Shown piece after piece: positions 9,701 through 16,311 of a stretch of 64,000 nt of DNA. Under the pieces are notes generated by a model that saw nothing but the letters and a program-made list of their open reading frames with translations, was not told the origin of the DNA and did no database searches. Position 1 is the first letter of the stretch. Every line of letters starts with the position of its first letter. Position numbers and translations under genes: made by a program. The stretch is from Ruminococcus sp. (lineage in GTDB: Bacteria > Bacillota > Clostridia > Oscillospirales > Ruminococcaceae), in contig JAFXCR010000030.1 in assembly GCA_017516465.1 (NCBI GenBank), forward strand, positions 40,359 to 104,358. Direction: 5' to 3'.

Positions 9701-9980
9701 TACCTCCGGCGAAAATAGTCAGAGTATACATACCTGCTTCTTCAGCATTAAAGTCAATGCTGATCGTTCCGCTGTCAGTCATTTTGAGACAAGAACCGCC
9801 GCTTGCACCGGAATTCTTTTCAACAGTTACGTCACCGGTAATAGTTGCGTCCTCGAACTCAATTCGAATCTCGTCAGCAGCAGTCACAAATACGGACGGT
9901 GTTGTAACAATAGCCGCATTTAAAGCCATTGACGCCGCAAGAAGTGCTGCTCCGCTCTTTCTGATTAATTTTTTGTGCAT
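6756..9980 (-). CDS. Cellulosomal CBM35-GH26-GH5-dockerin double beta-mannanase
   Basis: A 1074-residue secreted enzyme. Order: signal peptide (1-35); CBM35-like module (36-155); GH26 mannanase (about 165-510) with acid/base Glu337 in WRPLHE and nucleophile Glu449 in AMAEND; a Pro/Thr linker (516-545); an all-beta module of unknown family (546-680), possibly a carbohydrate-binding module; a GH5 module (696-990) close to bacterial GH5_8 mannanases, with acid/base Glu820 (NIANEW) and nucleophile Glu915 (VGEFG); and a C-terminal dockerin (about 998-1074). Two unrelated mannanase folds in one chain suggest complementary attack on glucomannan or galactomannan. The ATG at 9980 is preferred to an upstream TTG because GGAGGG immediately precedes it. 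The dockerin differs from that of the adjacent xylanase. Confidence 0.92.
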   Translation of the reverse strand: MHKKLIRKSGAALLAASMALNAAIVTTPSVFVTAADEIRIEFEDATITGDVTVEKNSGASGGSCLKMTDSGTISIDFNAEEAGMYTLTIFAGGIGGAKQQNLTINSVSQGALSIPVNDTGFEAISMTVKLNKGKNNLTIEKSWGWTNFDYFTIEAASLPPIKASQVTVCDVKATAETRSLMNYLSEVYGNNIISGQQEIYSGGPHGLEYEFEYLKDLTGEYPAIRGFDYGNFCCPAFGSDDGSTDRIIDWVKNKNGIATASFHYNVPKDFESYKIGQKIDWSKTTYTAKDTDFSPSAAATPGTKENEYYLQGLEVLAKEFNELEEQGIPILWRPLHEAEGGGGETGSWFWWGREGSEAYKKLWIYTYETLTNDFGCHNLIWEWNSYNFSTSENWYPGDAYVDIIGYDKYNCTDWSTGSPVLKHNDSAISATFYGIMEKYDSKKMVAMAENDCFSTVDNLIAEKAGWLYFCTWYDGGSQDTNFLSDPVFNTKEDTIKMYQSDYCITLDELPTNLYSRSTPTPTPIPTTTTKSKPITTTTTTVADPDKNYGKVLQDSTTGNFKVTLPEAVDEFYITVEVPSGVTYANGGLGISIPLNGEYYWVNIQWETKKSGAVKVNLLDDFLNCSLGTEVVEDEDIIEAVKAELGTSKSYEGQIWYAEKNGTALEDKSGISITGVYTMKTDEPTPGPSIPSQNDGKGFYVDGQTIRDANGNAFEMRGVNIAHAWYKDKTEQSIKAAAGLGTNCVRIVCSDGAKWDKTTASEIEDIIGWCIENKQICILEAHDATGSNSNADIVAAAEYWATMADLLNANRKYVILNIANEWYGDWNSAGWADGCKEAIKVVRDAGIKNMIMIDSAGWGQYPTSIKDEGASVFASDPEKNTVFSIHMYEYAGGTAEMVKNNIDGALECGAPVLVGEFGLKHTDGDVDEATVMSYCKQNNMGYIAWSWMGNSGGVEYLDLVSSWDGTKLTEWGEIYFDAIKNNSEIASVFTPQSGPSATLYGDANCDDKVLLNDAILIMQVIGNPDAYAVGGSEESAITAQGVLNADVSGNGDGLTNKDALAVQKYILKTGELPEA

Positions 9981-10096
9981 TGTAATTCCCTCCAAAACAA
10001 TTTTACAATCATGCAGATGCCGTTTACCTAAATAAAGCAGACATCTCTGACCAAGAAGCTGCTAAGCCTAAATCACAGCTCTGTCATGTCATAATC

Positions 10097-10125
10097 ATTA
10101 TAGTGAATGCACAAATCAAAGTCAA
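10097..10125 (-). promoter_or_regulatory. Promoter of the mannanase gene
   Basis: On the minus strand TTGACT (10120-10125), 17-bp spacer, TATAAT (10097-10102), giving a leader of about 110 nt before the ATG at 9980. Confidence 0.7.
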
Positions 10126-10148
10126 GTTTTTTTAAAGATATTTCAAAA

Positions 10149-10207
10149 CATTTGGCACTTTGCACCAAATGCGTATAGCAATTTTTGGTCATAATCGCAA
10201 CATTTGG
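10149..10207. promoter_or_regulatory. CATTTGG half-site cluster upstream of the mannanase promoter
   Basis: A 7-bp inverted repeat CATTTGG (10149-10155) / CCAAATG (10165-10171) and a third copy CATTTGG at 10201-10207. They lie 24 and 76 bases upstream of the -35 box, a position fitting an activator. No regulator is known; the assignment is inference. Confidence 0.35.
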
Positions 10208-10229
10208 TGAGTTAATTAATTGTGTGAAA

Positions 10230-10264
10230 TAAAAAATATCCGGACAATAATTTATCCGGATATT
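10230..10264 (-). terminator. Terminator of the dtxR-murL-murD operon
   Basis: A 10-bp perfect stem (AATATCCGGA, 10235-10244, with 10255-10264) followed on the minus strand by six T, directly after the murD stop codon. Confidence 0.85.
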
Positions 10265-10274
10265 GTTCATGATT

Positions 10275-11621
10275 TCACTTTAATTTTCTGACAAGGCTCT
10301 TGAACACATCGCCTCGTTCTTCAAAATTCTTGAAAATTCCATAGCTTGCAGCAGCCGGAGACAGCACACAGCTCTTTCCCTCCGTAGTAATTTTCGCCGC
10401 AAGATCTACTGCATCCTCAAGGTGTTCAGCATAATGAACACGCTCAGACTCTTTGACATCTGCCGCCTGAAGCATATCAAAAACACGCTTTCCAGAAGTC
10501 TCCATGCAGATCACGTTTACATCCGCAGTACTGAGAAATTTCACAAGCGAGGTGTAGTCAATTCCTCTGTCCATGCCGCCGATAAGAATGGTTCCGGCGT
10601 CAGGAACGCTTTTTACCGCTTCGATAGCCGTTGCACAGGCAGTTGAAATGGAATCATCATACCAGCGGATTCCCTTGAACGTACCCACAAATTCAAGTCG
10701 GTGAGCAAGAGGATCGAAAGTACAGAGAGCACTTTCAAATTCCTCCGAACTTATAAAAGGAGATGTCATGAAATATGCTGCTGCAATATTGAAGTGATTG
10801 TGGATTCCGAGAAGCTTTATCCTGTCAACAGGAATTTTATAGCTTTCGCCGCTGAATTTGAGTTCAGCAACACCATCGCTTACATAAATATCGGACTCAG
10901 GATTCTTATCAGAAATACTGAAAACAAGACCGTCATCATCCTTGGGTGCAATATCACTGTTTATCAGCAGACAATCATCCTCATCCTGATAAAGATAAAT
11001 GTTTTTCTTTGCATTGTAATAGCGTTCCATTGTTCCGTAATGGTCAAGGTGCTCCTCGTAGAGATTGAGGAATACCGCCGCTGACGGAGAAACCGTCATA
11101 TATTCAAGCTGATGACATGAAAGCTCGCAGACAACGATAGTTTCATCTGTCATTTCCTCTGCGATATTGAATACGGGAATTCCGATATTTCCGGCAATTA
11201 TGCACTTCTTGCCGGACTCTTTAAGGATATGGTAAATCAGTGATGTAACTGTACTTTTTCCCTTAGTTCCGGTAATACCGATTATCTGCTCACGGTAAAC
11301 CTCAAAAAACACCTGTGTTTCGGATGTTATGGTACACTCAAGATCGTCAGGCTGCTTTTCGAGTACGATTCCCGGACTTTTGAAAACAAGGTCAAATTCG
11401 CTGAGAGATTTCTGATAATCGGCTCCGCAGATCATTTTCACATCGCCAGATATCCCATTTGCAGCCGGATCAATTTCGTTGAGATCAGCAATCGCAACAA
11501 AAGCCGGTTTGCAGTATTTATTGATGATTTCAAATGTTGCTCTGCCCTCTCTGCCGAATCCGAGAATACAGACAGATTTATTTTCAATGAGATTTTTTAT
11601 GTGATTTACAAATCTTTTCAA
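10275..11621 (-). CDS. murD: MurD-type UDP-MurNAc-L-Ala:glutamate ligase
   Basis: A 448-residue Mur ligase that adds glutamate to UDP-MurNAc-L-alanine in the cytoplasm during peptidoglycan precursor synthesis. Seen: an N-terminal Rossmann-like motif (GFGREGRATF, 21-30), the ATP loop GTKGKST (118-124), and the LNLYEEHLDHYG central-domain motif. It overlaps the preceding MurL-like gene by 4 bp (TTGA), and the start appears to be TTG with GGAG eight bases ahead. The coupling to MurL suggests a MurD2-like enzyme that may add L-Glu, to be epimerised afterwards, instead of D-Glu. That specificity is inference; the ligase family call is secure. Confidence 0.88.
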   Translation of the reverse strand: MKRFVNHIKNLIENKSVCILGFGREGRATFEIINKYCKPAFVAIADLNEIDPAANGISGDVKMICGADYQKSLSEFDLVFKSPGIVLEKQPDDLECTITSETQVFFEVYREQIIGITGTKGKSTVTSLIYHILKESGKKCIIAGNIGIPVFNIAEEMTDETIVVCELSCHQLEYMTVSPSAAVFLNLYEEHLDHYGTMERYYNAKKNIYLYQDEDDCLLINSDIAPKDDDGLVFSISDKNPESDIYVSDGVAELKFSGESYKIPVDRIKLLGIHNHFNIAAAYFMTSPFISSEEFESALCTFDPLAHRLEFVGTFKGIRWYDDSISTACATAIEAVKSVPDAGTILIGGMDRGIDYTSLVKFLSTADVNVICMETSGKRVFDMLQAADVKESERVHYAEHLEDAVDLAAKITTEGKSCVLSPAAASYGIFKNFEERGDVFKSLVRKLK

Positions 11622-13000
11622 AGGAGATTCTCCATTTCTTTCTTTAAAATTGTTTTGAATTCATCCGTCAGAAGATTCTGCTCATTGAAGTAACAGCAGA
11701 ATTCCTTTCTGAGAGATTCAAGATTTTCCGGATGATAAAGTCCACGCTTCACATACTCCCCAAAGAGCAGCGGAAGCTCCACGCCCTGTGACTCAAGCTT
11801 CTTAATAGCAAGCGATACAGAAAGATTTACTTCACTGACGCTGCCCACGCACTCGAAAGGCTTGTGCCCAGATTCACCTATAAGCTCAATGAAATATTCC
11901 ATCATTACCGGATCATTCAGCATATCTCTGCCAAAAATTTCTTTCAGCTCGTCAAGGCTGAGAAACGGTGAAAGTATCAGGCTGACAAAAAGGCACTTCG
12001 GACATTCCCCGCACCATATATCGGGCGAAACTTTACTTCCGAGATTACAGCTTCTGAATACGGGCAGATATTTTCTGTGTGAAACGAACATTCCGGCGAT
12101 CTGGAATTCCGTCAGCGGACGCAGAAAGCTGAAATAGCTTATTCCGGTGCCGAGATATTTTTCCTCATACTCATGGAAGTCATGTTCAAACTCATAGCTC
12201 TTTGAATACTGATGATTAACGCTGCTGTCTGCAACGGTACTTTCATTTGCACTTGCTTCATTCGACAGGACAATATATTTCAAGCCATACAGATATGCTG
12301 TAATTTCTGCTGAAAACGCAACAATCGACGAAAACGGAGTATGACCGTTAAGATATCCCTTGTTGTTGAGTTCTATAAGACTGCGGTCGAACTTCCGCTG
12401 TGCCGTTATAAGAGTATCCTCCGGCAAACCAGCCGCCTCCACTGTTACACTTATGGAACATCTTTTATTGATAGCGTAACAGCGGCAATCCATCCCGGAA
12501 TTTTTCAAAGTCTCCAGCGTAAGAGCAGAATCCTTTCCGCCGCCTATCGGGATAAGGCAGCCGTTAAGTTCACGGTCTGCACACGAACCGGTATTTACTT
12601 CTTTTCCGGTACAGGTAATGTTTACAAGCTCCTCCTGAGTGGTTTCAATTCCGTTTATAAAAAGAAATTCTCCCAATCCGAGGAACCATAATTTTTCCCA
12701 CCACTTCTTCTGTTCTTCGGTCAGAAATCCACATTCAATTCTGAATTCCGGCGAGCAAACTGCTTTCCAGTAGCTCACGGCTTCTGCCATTCCCATATTG
12801 AAAACAAGATTTTCAAATACTCTGTCTCCGGAAACGGTCAGTCCGGCAGGTTTCGGAAAGCTCCAGCCGGGACTGAACTGTGCAAGCTCCGGAATTTCAA
12901 AGGAAAATTCAATATCAATCGTTTCATCGTTTTCCTTTATATTATATGATTTAAAAACAAAAACAGGATTTTCGTTTCTGAATATCTCAAATTTATTCAT
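11618..13000 (-). CDS. murL: MurL-like UDP-MurNAc-L-Ala-L-Glu epimerase (probable)
   Basis: A 460-residue protein that I recognise as similar to MurL, the ATP-dependent enzyme that epimerises the terminal L-Glu of UDP-MurNAc-L-Ala-L-Glu to D-Glu. Visible motifs: a PP-loop-like IPIGGGKDS (150-158), SNEASANES (246-254), VNHQYSKSYEFE (261-272) and a cysteine motif WCGECPKC (329-336) that could hold zinc. No signal peptide or membrane segment is present. The gene starts with ATG after GGAGG, 18 bp from the DtxR-like gene, and its stop overlaps the murD start, which strongly links it to the glutamate step of peptidoglycan synthesis. An unrelated PP-loop ATPase is the main alternative. Confidence 0.68.
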   Translation of the reverse strand: MNKFEIFRNENPVFVFKSYNIKENDETIDIEFSFEIPELAQFSPGWSFPKPAGLTVSGDRVFENLVFNMGMAEAVSYWKAVCSPEFRIECGFLTEEQKKWWEKLWFLGLGEFLFINGIETTQEELVNITCTGKEVNTGSCADRELNGCLIPIGGGKDSALTLETLKNSGMDCRCYAINKRCSISVTVEAAGLPEDTLITAQRKFDRSLIELNNKGYLNGHTPFSSIVAFSAEITAYLYGLKYIVLSNEASANESTVADSSVNHQYSKSYEFEHDFHEYEEKYLGTGISYFSFLRPLTEFQIAGMFVSHRKYLPVFRSCNLGSKVSPDIWCGECPKCLFVSLILSPFLSLDELKEIFGRDMLNDPVMMEYFIELIGESGHKPFECVGSVSEVNLSVSLAIKKLESQGVELPLLFGEYVKRGLYHPENLESLRKEFCCYFNEQNLLTDEFKTILKKEMENLL

Positions 13001-13018
13001 ATTACGCTTACCCTCCGG

Positions 13019-13408
13019 TTATTTTTTTACAGATTGTTCTTCCGCAAGCTTTCTGCAATGCTTTCTGAGACACTCAAAGGTTTCATCCGAAATATCATGC
13101 TCAATCTTGCAGGCATCTTCCGCTGCTGTATCACGTCCAACTCCGAGAAGCATGAAAAATTCCGAAATAACAGTATGGCGGTCATAAACGTGTTCAGCGA
13201 CACCTCTGCCTTTTTCCGTAAGAGTAATGTGGTTGTTCTCATCAACCAGAACAAGACCGTCATCCTTCATCTTTTTCAGTACGATAGATACGGTGGGACG
13301 TGAATATCCCAGATATGAGCATATATCAATAGCATGAACATCGGGCTGCTGCTTTGACAGGATCAGTATAGTTTCGAGATAATTTTCAACTGCTTCTGTA
13401 ATAGCCAT
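13019..13408 (-). CDS. DtxR/MntR-family metal-dependent regulator
   Basis: A 129-residue regulator with an N-terminal winged helix-turn-helix (AIDICSYLGYSRPTVSIVL at about 25-43) and the helical metal-binding/dimerisation part (ERxVxxHxxI-like region, EHVYDRHTVISEFFMLLGV, and the CKIEHDISDE segment). Members sense Mn2+ or Fe2+ and repress metal-uptake genes. There is no C-terminal SH3-like domain, so it is closer in size to MntR. It is the first gene of the operon with murL and murD, which is an odd partnership; it may simply regulate targets elsewhere. Ribosome site AAAGGAG. Confidence 0.85.
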   Translation of the reverse strand: MAITEAVENYLETILILSKQQPDVHAIDICSYLGYSRPTVSIVLKKMKDDGLVLVDENNHITLTEKGRGVAEHVYDRHTVISEFFMLLGVGRDTAAEDACKIEHDISDETFECLRKHCRKLAEEQSVKK

Positions 13409-13442
13409 TTGCGATTCTCCTTTTTGGAATAGTTGCCTTTAT

Positions 13443-13471
13443 ATTATATCATATTCTGATAAAAATTACAA
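13443..13471 (-). promoter_or_regulatory. Promoter of the dtxR-murL-murD operon
   Basis: Minus-strand TTGTAA (13466-13471), 17-bp spacer, perfect TATAAT (13443-13448), 34 bases before the ATG. Confidence 0.6.
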
Positions 13472-13550
13472 CACTTTTTGCCATTCATTAAGCAAAATAA
13501 TGTATGTGTAGAATTTTTGTAAGCAAATATATTTTATAAGTTTATTTCCT

Positions 13551-13632
13551 GTGTATGGGCGGATGCCCACATCCGCCCGTAATGAATGTAATTTGTCAGC
13601 GGTGCGATGTGGGCATCGAACCCTACATCACC
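13551..13632. repeat. Palindromic intergenic repeat
   Basis: A GC-rich island in an AT-rich 320-bp gap. It holds a 9-bp hairpin (GGGCGGATG 13557-13565 with 13570-13578) and a second imperfect hairpin (GATGTGGG...CCCTACATC, 13607-13630). Such hairpins with GATGTGGGCATCG-like cores recur between genes in gut Clostridia. No coding potential is evident; the rest of the gap holds only the two divergent promoters. Confidence 0.55.
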
Positions 13633-13666
13633 TATATTTCTTACATATGCCAAAATAATAAAACTA

Positions 13667-13695
13667 TTGATTATTATTATAAAACGTGGTATAAT
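13667..13695 (+). promoter_or_regulatory. Promoter of the HD/GH13 pair
   Basis: TTGATT (13667-13672), 17-bp spacer, perfect TATAAT (13690-13695), 33 bases before the ATG at 13729. Confidence 0.65.
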
Positions 13696-13728
13696 TTTAA
13701 AAGAAAATATTTTTCGGAGGAAGCATTT

Positions 13729-14322
13729 ATGACAGCAAAAGAAGAATTTATCTCTATATATAACGAAAATATCAAGCGTGAAGGTGCTGATAAGCTTCTT
13801 GAATATCTTAAAAAAAGCGATTTCTTCACCGCACCGAGCAGTACACGCTATCACGGCTCCTACGAAGGCGGACTCGTTGAACACAGCGTAAATGTATATC
13901 ACTGTCTCAAGGACTATCTTTCACGTCCGAGAGTAAGGGAAAAATATGGAATGGAGTATTCCGACGAAACAATCGCCATAGTCGCACTGCTCCACGATCT
14001 CTGCAAAATAAACTTCTATACTGTCGAATACAGAAACCGTAAAAATGACGATGGCGTATGGGAAAAGTATCCATGCTATACAATAAATGACACTCTCCCT
14101 TACGGTCATGGCGAAAAATCCGTATACATAATCTCCGGTTTCTTCTATGGAGACAGCCGTCTTTCCCGTGAGGAAGCTTTCGCTATCCGATATCACATGG
14201 GATTTTCCGGCACTGAAGACAAAAACATAATCGGTAAGGCTCTTGAAATGTATCCGCTTGCATTCGCTCTCAGCGTTGCAGATATGGAAGCCTCATATTT
14301 CCTTGAAGGCAGCACAAAATAA
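13729..14322 (+). CDS. HD-domain hydrolase
   Basis: A 197-residue protein with an HD-superfamily metal-hydrolase pattern: a first His in GGLVEHSVNVY, the HD pair in LLHDLCKINFY, and later His residues in YGHGEKS and IRYHMGFSG. HD enzymes usually cleave nucleotides or oligonucleotides; the substrate is not evident here. The ATG at 13729 follows GGAGG; a longer frame from 13555 runs through the palindromic repeat and is rejected. It is followed after 23 bases by the GH13 gene, probably in the same transcript. Confidence 0.82.
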   Translation: MTAKEEFISIYNENIKREGADKLLEYLKKSDFFTAPSSTRYHGSYEGGLVEHSVNVYHCLKDYLSRPRVREKYGMEYSDETIAIVALLHDLCKINFYTVEYRNRKNDDGVWEKYPCYTINDTLPYGHGEKSVYIISGFFYGDSRLSREEAFAIRYHMGFSGTEDKNIIGKALEMYPLAFALSVADMEASYFLEGSTK

Positions 14323-14345
14323 CCACTATAAGGAGTAACAACTAT

Positions 14346-15938
14346 ATGAACTGGTATGAAAACGCAATAATTTATCACATCTATCCTCTTGGATTCTGCG
14401 GAGCACCGAGATTCAATGACGGCGGTGAAATCGTATACCGCCTTGACAAGGTACTCGACTGGATTCCTCATCTCAAGGAAATGAACGTTGACGCTGTTTA
14501 TTTCGGACCTGTATTTGAATCTGTCGAGCACGGCTACGATACCATAGACTACAAAAAAATCGACAGACGTCTTGGCGATAACGATTCCTTCCGCAATATC
14601 TGCAACAAGCTTCATGAAAACGGAATCAGAGTTATTCTGGACGGAGTATTCAACCATGTCGGAAGAAAATTTCCGCAGTTCGTTGATATTCAGGAAAAAG
14701 GTCAGAGCAGCGGTTACTGCGACTGGTTCCAGAACCTCAATTTCGGTGGTTCTTCCCCTTGCGGAGATCCCTTCTGGTACGAGGGCTGGAATGGTCACTA
14801 CAATCTTGTGAAGCTCAATCTGCGAAACGTAGGCGTATGCGATCACCTTATCGACGCTGTAAACTACTGGATTGAAGAATTTAAAATCGATGGTATCCGC
14901 TTTGACGCCGCTGACTGCATCGACTTTGACTTCTTCAGAAGAATAAGAAGCTTCTGCAAGGGAAAGCGTCCTGATTTCTGGCTTATGGGCGAGATAATTC
15001 ACGGCGACTACAACCGCTGGGCAAATCCAGAAATGCTTGACAGCGTTACGAACTACGAATGCTACAAGGGACTTTACTCCTCGCACAACGACAAGAACTA
15101 CTTTGAAATAGACTACTCCATAAATCGTCAGTCCGGAGCAAACGGCGGTATTTACAGAGACATCAGCCTCTATAATTTCGTTGACAACCACGATGTCAAC
15201 CGTCTTGCAAGTACTGTAAACAATCAGGCATATCTGCCGCTTATATATACACTTATGTACGCAATGCCAGGTATTCCGTCTATCTACTACGGCAGTGAGT
15301 ACGGCGTTCAGGGACGCAAGGAAAACAATTCCGACAGCAATCTCCGCCCTTGTCTCCACCTTCAGGATATGAACAGCGAAAATACTTCCCTGTACAATCA
15401 CATTGTAAAGCTCGGAAGAATCTATCGTGCATATCCGGCTCTTCGTACCGGTGTTTACGAAAGAATAATGATTACGAATCAGCAGCTTCTTTTCAAGAAA
15501 ACTCAGGGCGATCAGACTATCTATATTGCTCTCAATCTCGCTGATTACGAGTTTGACCTCAATTTCGGAACACATCTTCCTGCATTGGTTGATGTCATCG
15601 GTGCAAAGCAGATACAGGTAAACAACGGCGGAGCTTATATAAAAATGCCGCCGTATTCCTCAATGATTATAGTTTCAGACGATATCGTCAACAATCAGCC
15701 TGTGGAAATTTCAGCCGTTTCCGTTCAGGAGGACAATGAGACAGAAATCGTTGAAGGAGCAAAATACCGTCACTTCAAGGGCGGTGAATATCAGCTTATA
15801 GCCGTTGCACGTCACAGTGAAAACAATGAGGAACTCATCATCTATAAATCACTCTCTGACGGTCAGGTATGGGCAAGACCTAAGTCAATGTTTGTCGGAA
15901 AATCTGGTGATGTACGCAGATTCACAAAAATTGACTGA
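14346..15938 (+). CDS. Intracellular GH13 alpha-amylase-family enzyme with DUF1653 tail
   Basis: A 530-residue alpha-amylase-family protein without a signal peptide, so it likely acts on maltodextrin or glycogen-like material in the cytoplasm. The four conserved GH13 regions are present: DGVFNHVG (99-106), GIRFDAAD with nucleophile Asp187, general acid Glu216 in LMGEI, and Asp283 in FVDNHD. Residues about 471-530 form a DUF1653 domain (YRHFKGGEY...WARPKSMF), normally a small stand-alone protein, fused here. Start set by AAGGAG. Whether it hydrolyses or transfers glucosyl groups cannot be told from sequence. Confidence 0.88.
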   Translation: MNWYENAIIYHIYPLGFCGAPRFNDGGEIVYRLDKVLDWIPHLKEMNVDAVYFGPVFESVEHGYDTIDYKKIDRRLGDNDSFRNICNKLHENGIRVILDGVFNHVGRKFPQFVDIQEKGQSSGYCDWFQNLNFGGSSPCGDPFWYEGWNGHYNLVKLNLRNVGVCDHLIDAVNYWIEEFKIDGIRFDAADCIDFDFFRRIRSFCKGKRPDFWLMGEIIHGDYNRWANPEMLDSVTNYECYKGLYSSHNDKNYFEIDYSINRQSGANGGIYRDISLYNFVDNHDVNRLASTVNNQAYLPLIYTLMYAMPGIPSIYYGSEYGVQGRKENNSDSNLRPCLHLQDMNSENTSLYNHIVKLGRIYRAYPALRTGVYERIMITNQQLLFKKTQGDQTIYIALNLADYEFDLNFGTHLPALVDVIGAKQIQVNNGGAYIKMPPYSSMIIVSDDIVNNQPVEISAVSVQEDNETEIVEGAKYRHFKGGEYQLIAVARHSENNEELIIYKSLSDGQVWARPKSMFVGKSGDVRRFTKID

Positions 15939-16091
15939 GAACTGAATATTCTGTCCGATACTGCTCATACTAAAGTCATGGAAGAAAAAATAATAATCTT
16001 CCTACGCATCCCCTTTTTGTAAAGCTGCCTGTTATCCGCACGACTGCCAGACTTTACGGGTGAAGCGGCTGTGCGGAGAAAGGTCTTTATT
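15939..16091 (+). other. Leader/intergenic stretch before the Asn-rich protein
   Basis: About 150 bases holding a possible hairpin closed by CCGCAC (16036-16041) and GTGCGG (16072-16077), immediately before the ribosome site of the small gene at 16092. No clear promoter was found; the structure could be a leader RNA of unknown kind. Confidence 0.25.
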
Positions 16092-16229
16092 ATGGGCAAG
16101 AACAAAAATAATTACAGCAACAAGAATAACTCAGACTCTCAGAACAAGAACTCTGATAACAGGGTTTCTGATAAGAACTCCAACAGCAATTATCAGGACA
16201 GAAATTCAGATAATAATTCCAGCAACTGA
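16092..16229 (+). CDS. 45-residue Asn/Ser-rich small protein
   Basis: A short frame beginning ATGGGCAAG after a GGAGAAAGG ribosome site. The product is 45 residues, about one third Asn, rich in Ser, Asp and Lys, with no hydrophobic core, so it is probably disordered. It is followed within 10 bases by a strong terminator, which supports a real, separately terminated gene. I do not recognise a function; the composition recalls small acid-soluble or spore-associated peptides, but no family motif is visible. Confidence 0.6.
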   Translation: MGKNKNNYSNKNNSDSQNKNSDNRVSDKNSNSNYQDRNSDNNSSN

Positions 16230-16237
16230 TAGCGAAA

Positions 16238-16263
16238 GCCGCACCAGAAAGGTGCGGCTTTTA
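16238..16263 (+). terminator. Terminator of the Asn-rich small gene
   Basis: An 8-bp perfect stem (GCCGCACC, loop AGAAA, GGTGCGGC) followed by TTTTATT. Confidence 0.85.
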
Positions 16264-16275
16264 TTGTAAATATGC

Positions 16276-16304
16276 AAAAAAGAGCCGCATAAAGCAGCTC
16301 TTTT
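16276..16304 (-). terminator. Terminator of the nine-gene minus-strand operon
   Basis: AAAAGAGC/GCTCTTTT stem with an 11-nt loop, eight bases past the ispH-S1 stop, with T-rich sequence on the minus strand. Confidence 0.75.
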
Positions 16305-16311
16305 ATTATAA

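Noticed and set aside
10073-10270. A 65-codon minus-strand frame between murD and the mannanase gene
   Set aside because: It runs across the operon terminator and the mannanase promoter, and has no ribosome site.
13555-13728. Upstream extension of the HD protein
   Set aside because: It translates through the palindromic repeat and the promoter; the ATG at 13729 has the GGAGG site.
14193-15575. A 460-codon open frame on the minus strand opposite the GH13 gene
   Set aside because: It mirrors the GH13 gene, has no ribosome site and its translation (Val/Ile/Cys-rich without motifs) is that of an antisense shadow.
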